64,000 nucleotides of DNA from Lacticaseibacillus saniviri JCM 17471 = DSM 24301 (GTDB lineage: Bacteria; Bacillota; Bacilli; Lactobacillales; Lactobacillaceae): NCBI RefSeq assembly GCF_001311785.1, contig NZ_BBBX01000001.1:1-64000 (forward strand). The letters run 5' to 3'. The notes beneath the pieces were generated by a model. The model saw only the letters and a program-made list of their open reading frames with translations. It did no database searches and was not told where the DNA came from. This document shows, piece after piece, positions 59,378-64,000 of the stretch (position 1 is the stretch's first letter; every line of letters begins with the position of its first letter). Position numbers and translations under genes: made by a program.

Positions 59378-60033
59378 ATGGACCCAAAGTTAGCGCAACA
59401 GTTGTTGAATCAAATCATGGCCTTATATCCGAATGCGACACCAACGCTCAATTCGCGTAACGCTTTTGAGATCTTGGTAGCAGTATTGTTATCCGCTCAG
59501 ACGACCGATGTCGCGGTCAACGCGATCACACCGGCACTCTTTGCGAAATATCCGACGCCAGAAGCAATGGCTTCGGCCAGTGTGGCTGACATTGAAGCGT
59601 TGATTGACCGCTTAGGTTTATACAAAAACAAGGCCAAGTACCTCAAGGCAATGAGTGAACGCCTAGTGACCGTCTACCACGGCCAAGTACCCAATACCCG
59701 CGCGGACCTCACAAGTCTAGCGGGCGTGGGGCAAAAGACCGCCACGGTTGTCTTGACCGATGCGTTTGGCATCCCGGGCGCGCGGTGGATACGCACATCA
59801 TGCGTATTGTGACCGGCTTTGGCATGGTACCCATGACCGCCACACCAGCACAGGCGCAAACCTATCTCGAGCACTTGATGCCTAAAGATACTTGGATTCA
59901 CCTGCACCGCAGCCTGATTCGTTTTGGCCGGGAATGGCTTTCCGCCAGAAACCCAAAGTTTCCCGACACACCTGAGTGGGAACCATTCATTCCGCTCTAT
60001 CATCCCGTCAGTAAAAAGGAGCGCCGCCAATGA
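59378..60033 (+). CDS. nth: endonuclease III without Fe-S cluster (frameshifted)
   Basis: 218 residues corrected. HhH-GPD glycosylase/AP lyase for oxidised pyrimidines. [18 protein letters not shown]; the helix-hairpin-helix with catalytic lysine in [14 protein letters not shown]; catalytic aspartate in VDTHIMRI. The C-terminus reads [20 protein letters not shown] and has none of the four cysteines that hold [4Fe-4S] in E. coli Nth. One G is missing at 59784-59785, before the VDTH motif, so the shift does not explain the missing cysteines. The stop overlaps the next start (ATGA). Confidence 0.92.
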
Positions 60034-60491
60034 CTGATCAAATTGTGCCTTCAAAACGTCACCAATCCCGTGAATCATGGGATCAATATTTTATGACCTT
60101 GGCTGAATCAATTGCGACGCGGTCCACGTGTGAACGCGCGACGGTAGGGGCTGTGTTCGTTCGCAATCATCGCATTATCGCTACCGGCTACAACGGCAGC
60201 ATCAGCGGTGATCCACACTGTGATGAGGTTGGCCACCTCATGCGGGATGGCCACTGTATTCGCACTATTCACGCTGAAATGAATGCCATCTTGCAGTGTG
60301 CCGCAAACGGGGTATCCAGTGCAGACGCCACTGTGTATGTGACATTCTATCCCTGCCTGAATTGCACCAAGGCAATGATTCAAGCAGGCGTCAAACGCGT
60401 TGTCTACGGCCAGCCTTATCGCAACGATCCGTACGCCGAAGAGTTATTCGCCACCCATCACATCATTGTCGAACAAGGAAGTCAGGAATAA
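60030..60491 (+). CDS. comEB: dCMP deaminase (ComEB type)
   Basis: 153-residue zinc deaminase making dUMP from dCMP for thymidylate synthesis. The zinc site is [10 protein letters not shown] plus [20 protein letters not shown]. Also typical: [20 protein letters not shown] and the [19 protein letters not shown] block. ComEB is the Bacillus name; no comEA or comEC genes adjoin it here. GGAGCG precedes the ATG. Confidence 0.92.
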   Translation: MTDQIVPSKRHQSRESWDQYFMTLAESIATRSTCERATVGAVFVRNHRIIATGYNGSISGDPHCDEVGHLMRDGHCIRTIHAEMNAILQCAANGVSSADATVYVTFYPCLNCTKAMIQAGVKRVVYGQPYRNDPYAEELFATHHIIVEQGSQE

Positions 60492-60521
60492 TGCGTCTCA
60501 ATGAAAGGTCGTTGAATCGCT

Positions 60522-60671
60522 ATGCAACGAAAAATAGGGTTAACGGTACTCGCACTGGTCATCTTCTCGATGCATTTTTTGTTTCCCGATACAACAGTTT
60601 TGCAAGTGCTACTAGGGGCCGCTTTCTTAGTTCTCATCTGGCTGCCCGATAATCAGCACCGGCGACAATAA
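60522..60671 (+). CDS. small two-helix membrane protein
   Basis: 49 residues: MQRKIGLTVLALVIFSMHFL, then LLGAAFLVLIWLP and a basic tail (DNQHRRQ). AAAGGT lies about 13 bases upstream, so the ribosome site is only fair. It lies 30 bases after comEB and just before the shared terminator. Family not recognised; the regular hydrophobic pattern supports translation. Confidence 0.5.
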   Translation: MQRKIGLTVLALVIFSMHFLFPDTTVLQVLLGAAFLVLIWLPDNQHRRQ

Positions 60672-60680
60672 GCACATTAA

Positions 60681-60730
60681 AAATAGGCGGTATCATCCCA
60701 TTTTGTGGGGTGATACCGCCTATTTCTTTT
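60681..60730. terminator. bidirectional terminator between comEB unit and pbp1A
   Basis: AAATAGGCGGTATCATCCC (60681-60699) pairs with GGGGTGATACCGCCTATTT (60707-60725, one wobble). Confidence 0.88.
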
Positions 60731-60739
60731 GGTCTCGAC

Positions 60740-63022
60740 TTAAGGTGTGGCACTCGCTTCACTAGACGATTCCGCTGGCGGTGCCGCCGAGCTGGATTCT
60801 TCTGGTGGTGTCACTTCGGCACTGCTACTGGCTTCAGGTGCGCTCGATTCAGTCGCGGCAGAGCTACTCTGACTCGATGCTGATTGTGAAATGGCCTCAC
60901 TACTTGACGATTGCGCTGGTGTTTCCGTCTGTGCAGGCGTTTGATACTGTGGTGTCTGGTATTGTGGTACCTGTGTGTTCGTGGATGGTGTCTCAGGCAC
61001 CGTCGTTTGTGATGCCGCGGCACTCTTTGCCAGATAGAGTTCTCGAACACCATTGACTGTTGTTTCAGCAACACTACTTGGCTTCACCCAATCCTTGTTC
61101 GGCAGTGATTTGGCTTCATACGCCATCAGCGCCTTATAAATCTGTTGGGCGATGGTCTGCTGCGTATAATTCATGCCTGCGGTTGTGGCCTTATCGTAAC
61201 CCGTCCATACAGAGATGACCCGGTTGCGCGTATAACCAGTAAACCAAGAGTCTTTGGCGATACCGGTGCCAGCAAGCGCCGGGTTGGCATTGATTTCGGC
61301 CTGGGTATACTCGGTTGTCCCAGTTTTTCCGGCTTCGTAAAGGCCAGTGACCTTCGCTGCCGTACCCGTCCCGCTGGTTAACACGCCCTTGAGCATATCG
61401 GTCAACATATACGCGGTGCTAGCTTTCATCGCTTTTGAACCCGAACTTGTAAATGTCTGGCTGGAGCCATCTGGACTGACAACCTTATTGATATAGCTAG
61501 CCTTATAATACGTGCCACCGTTTGCCATCGCACCATACGCGGCGGCTTCCTGTTCGGTGGTGACTGAGGCTCCAATCCCGGAGGACAAGGTTTGTTCCGC
61601 CTCAGGCAAGGTGATGCCTAATCCCTTTAAGAAATTGAGTCCGCGGGTCAGACCCACGGCGTCGAGTGTCCGAATCGCAGGCACGTTACGAGATTGCACC
61701 AATGCGGTCCGCATCGTAATGGTGCCCAAGTACTGTTTGTCCCAATCTTGCAATTGCAGATTGGTGCCCGCATAGGTGTACGGCGTGTCTTGAAGTGGTT
61801 GATAGGTCGCATAATCGAGATACTCAATCGCGGGACCGTAATCCAGCAATGGCTTCATTGTGGAGCCATTGCTGCGCGTATTCTGGGTCGCACGGTTAAA
61901 GCCTAAGAGGGTGTCACCGGTCTTGCGACCCCCGATTTGCGCAATCACTTTACCAGTATTGGGATCAGTCATTGTCACCGCTGTCTGCATCTGATCACTA
62001 GGGAATACAATCGACCCATCATTGACTAAGTTGTAGAGGTACCGCTGGGCACTCATGTCGATGTTGGTATAGATCTTCAATCCTGTAGTGTAGGGATTGA
62101 CATGCATCTTAGCTTTGACCTCTTTGACCACCTCAGTGAGATAGGGATCAATCACTTTTTTCGGTGACAGAGGTGGTTTGCTGGGTCTGTGACCGATCGA
62201 CGAGGCCCGTACTGATTGAAGTGGCTTTTGCGGCATCGGCCTGTGCTTGTGTGATTTTCTTGTCACGCAGCATCGCATTGAGCACTTCATTTCGCCGAGT
62301 CGTGGCTCCGGTTGGATTCTTGACTGGATCATATCCGGCTGGCGATTGCGGCAAGCCGGCCAGAAAGGCGATTTGTGCTAGGGAGAGCTGACTGAGTGAG
62401 CGATTGTAGTAGTACTTCGCTGCTGTCGCCATCCCGTACTGGCCGTGATTCATATAAACACGATTAATGTAGTATTCAAGAATCTGAGCCTTGCTGTATT
62501 TTTGTTCCAGCTGCATGGCCAACCATGCCTCTTGGGCTTTGCGCTTCAGCGTCTGATCGCTGGTTTTGTCGAAAATACCGACAACTTAATCAACTGCTGC
62601 GTCAGGGTTGAGCCACCTTGGAGGCCATCACTCTTACCGGTAAAATTAGCGACAGCGGCCGAAGCAATGCGTAGGGGATCAATCCCAAACTTTTCTTGAT
62701 AGAAACGCCGGTCCTCGATTGAGACGACGGCATCTTTCAATTGTTGCGGAATCTGACTCGATTTGACATAGGTGCGGTGCTCCAGGCCCAGGCTGATGAT
62801 GAGCTTGCCATCAGGACCGTAAATGCCAGAAGAGCCGTCGCTTTGAAGATCCGACTGACTAATGGTCGGGGCGTCTTTGGCATACCAGGCAAAAGTGCCC
62901 AATCCCAGTACCAAGACAGCGGCAATACCGATCAAAAGCCACTTGAAGAAACGTCGAATCGGTCGACGAGCGGGTTTTTGTTGCGCCCGCCGCCGACTTT
63001 GGCGTGTCGGTTGTTTACTCAT
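60740..63022 (-). CDS. pbp1A: class A penicillin-binding protein 1A (two frameshifts)
   Basis: Bifunctional wall synthase of 760 residues corrected. Short basic cytosolic tail, membrane helix (FKWLLIGIAAVLVLGLGTFA), GT51 glycosyltransferase (VSIEDRRFYQEKFGIDPLRI, GGSTLTQQLIK, RKAQEAWLAMQLEQKYSK), then the transpeptidase with STMK, SRN and KTGTTE. A Ser/Pro/Glu-rich tail of about 95 residues ends the protein and is probably disordered. One base is missing at the T4 run 62564-62567 (restored LSVFSTKTSDQTLKRKAQE) and one extra in the T6 run 62156-62161. It overlaps recU by 8 bases. Confidence 0.94.
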
Positions 63023-63636
63023 GGTTCTTTCCTCGCTTTGTTTGGATCAACCAATCCACTCCCGTCAAATAAGGAATGAGCGGTTGTAATTGTGGTGTCA
63101 GTTCAAAGCCATCGTGTTCGATGGTGGTCAATGGAATCGACTTGCGTCCGTCATCAACCGTAGCCGCGTGCCAAATCGCAATCAGGTCACTGGCCGGATA
63201 GACGAACAGGCGCTTGAGGGTTACGAATCGCATTACGACAAAACAAATGCCATCTTGCTTCAAACATTGTTGCATGTGTTTAATCTGATGCGCATGGAAA
63301 TTTTTCAAGGGGAAACTGGTCTTGTTTTTGGTTTCCTTTGCTTCAAAATCCAGATAAAAGCCGCGATAAACCCCATTGTAGTCAGTGGTTGAGGGGGTTC
63401 TGAAGTAGGCCTCTTTGATGACTGCTTGAGATCGCTTAGGGTAGTCGACCTTCACGATCTGAATGGGGGTCGGTTTCTTGTGCACCACGGCAATATCGGC
63501 ATCCAGATAATACTGATTACTGAGATTAATCTCTTCTTCAAGCGTCATCCCACGACTGCCATAATTGGTTGTCGGGGGTGAGTTTGGATTGCGCTTGCGT
63601 TTCAAATGGCTTACCATTTGGGTAGTGAAATGCCAT
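63015..63636 (-). CDS. recU: Holliday junction resolvase RecU (frameshifted near start)
   Basis: Cuts Holliday junctions; 206 residues corrected. N-terminal FHYPNGKPFE, then NYGSRGMTLEEEINLSNQYY, the active-site VHKKPTPIQIVKVDYPKR and YRGFYLDFEAKETKNKTSFP, and KDGICF-like LKQDGICFVVM. One extra base in the G5 run 63574-63578 (plus strand) splits the first 20 residues from the rest; ATG 63636 with AGGAGTG upstream is the true start, while ATG 63617 would give an aberrant N-terminus. RecU-PBP1 pairing is universal in Firmicutes. Confidence 0.93.
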
Positions 63637-63708
63637 AGTTATCACACTCCTGGGCTTCATTATACCAAGGTCCACAAGAATCAGCCATTTATGGAAGGGG
63701 GGAGATGG

Positions 63709-64000
63709 ATGGATCGACTCTGGCTCACAGGTTATCGCAGTTACGAAATGAATGTTTACGGGGATTCGGACCCCAAATTACCGATTATTAAAGAAAACGT
63801 TAAAAAATCAATTGATTCAGGCGCTCGATAACGGCATGACTTGGCTGATATCGGGCGGTGAACTGGGGACAGAGCAGTGGGGCTTAGAGGTCGGAATCGC
63901 ACTCAAGGCGGACTATCCCGATTTGCAAACCTCACTGATGACGCCATTCACTGATTTCGGCAGCCGCTGGCAAGAAGACAACCAGGACAAACTGAGTGCG
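63709..64000 (+). CDS. ypsA: YpsA-like SLOG-fold protein, DUF1273 (partial, frameshifted)
   Basis: N-terminal half of a DUF1273/YpsA protein, cut by the window end. MDRLWLTGYRSYEMNVYGDS is the family start; LISGGELGTEQWGLEVGIAL carries the glycine-rich ligand loop and conserved E-W of the SLOG fold, followed by MTPFTDFGSRWQEDNQ. One A is extra in the A6 run 63802-63807. ATG 63709 follows GGGGGGAGATGG. The YpsA ligand is unknown; the neighbourhood with recU and pbp1A is conserved. Confidence 0.9.

Noticed and set aside
1-64000. Wave of pseudogene formation in a shrinking genome
   Set aside because: The breaks are one-base and mostly run-associated, they strike essential genes, and I noticed no nonsense substitutions. 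Read error explains this better.

Overview
This 64 kb window is chromosomal DNA from a low- to mid-GC Gram-positive bacterium of the Lactobacillaceae, most like a Lacticaseibacillus-type lactobacillus. The evidence is the gene order (prmA-rsmE-rel-dtd, hisS-aspS, rpsU-yqeY, phoH-ybeY-dgkA-cdd-era-recO-glyQS-dnaG-rpoD-trmK-nif3, rexB-rexA, dinG-ypmB-aspB-asnS-dnaD-nth, pbp1A-recU-ypsA), the mevalonate route to isoprenoids, T-box control of tRNA synthetases, a C69 dipeptidase and cell-wall proteins with SH3-like repeats. No rRNA, tRNA, insertion sequence, prophage or CRISPR array was seen.

Layout. 1-3.4 kb: alpha carbonic anhydrase with a DUF6176-like partner, a voltage-gated-type K+ channel, small membrane and unknown proteins, and the first copy of an intergenic hairpin repeat. 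3.4-10 kb: DNA glycosylase, L11 and 16S rRNA methyltransferases, the (p)ppGpp enzyme Rel, D-aminoacyl-tRNA deacylase and a HAD phosphatase. 10-15 kb: a secreted amidase, then a T-box leader and hisS-aspS. 15-21 kb: three methionine sulfoxide reductase genes, a YitT protein, endonuclease IV, a PpsR-type regulator, rpsU and yqeY. 21-32.7 kb: a long macromolecular-synthesis block including a second T-box (glyQS) and the dnaG-rpoD pair. 32.7-42.4 kb: a more accessory stretch with a dipeptidase, a DsrE protein, a second YitT protein, two adjacent secreted hydrolases (NlpC/P60 and C39) sharing wall-binding repeats, a tautomerase, a MIP18-type protein, an orphan methyltransferase, an FtsX-like membrane protein and a 16S m5C methyltransferase. 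42.4-45.6 kb: the second hairpin repeat and the minus-strand mvk-mvaD-fni operon, with no phosphomevalonate kinase gene in it. 45.6-60.7 kb: RexB-RexA recombination nuclease, DinG, YpmB, AspB, AsnRS, DnaD, endonuclease III and dCMP deaminase. 60.7-64 kb: PBP1A-RecU, divergent from YpsA, which runs off the end.

Sequence quality dominates interpretation. By my reading 32 of about 65 protein genes carry one or more one-base shifts, about 49 in total. About 43 are missing bases and 6 extra bases, most in runs of the same base. In each case restoring one base gives a full-length family protein, and the restored lengths are all divisible by three. Essential genes (aspS, glyS, dnaG, mvaD, mvk, nth, pbp1A) are hit as often as others and I noticed no in-frame nonsense substitutions, so these look like uncorrected long-read indels. 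I therefore annotate each such locus as one gene spanning the break.

The items most worth a second look are the two-copy covarying hairpin repeat with a palindromic insertion, an MsrA with an extra N-terminal helical domain, an endonuclease III without iron-sulfur cysteines, the missing mvaK2, and terminator-like hairpins downstream of putative promoters in the rel and dnaG-rpoD leaders.
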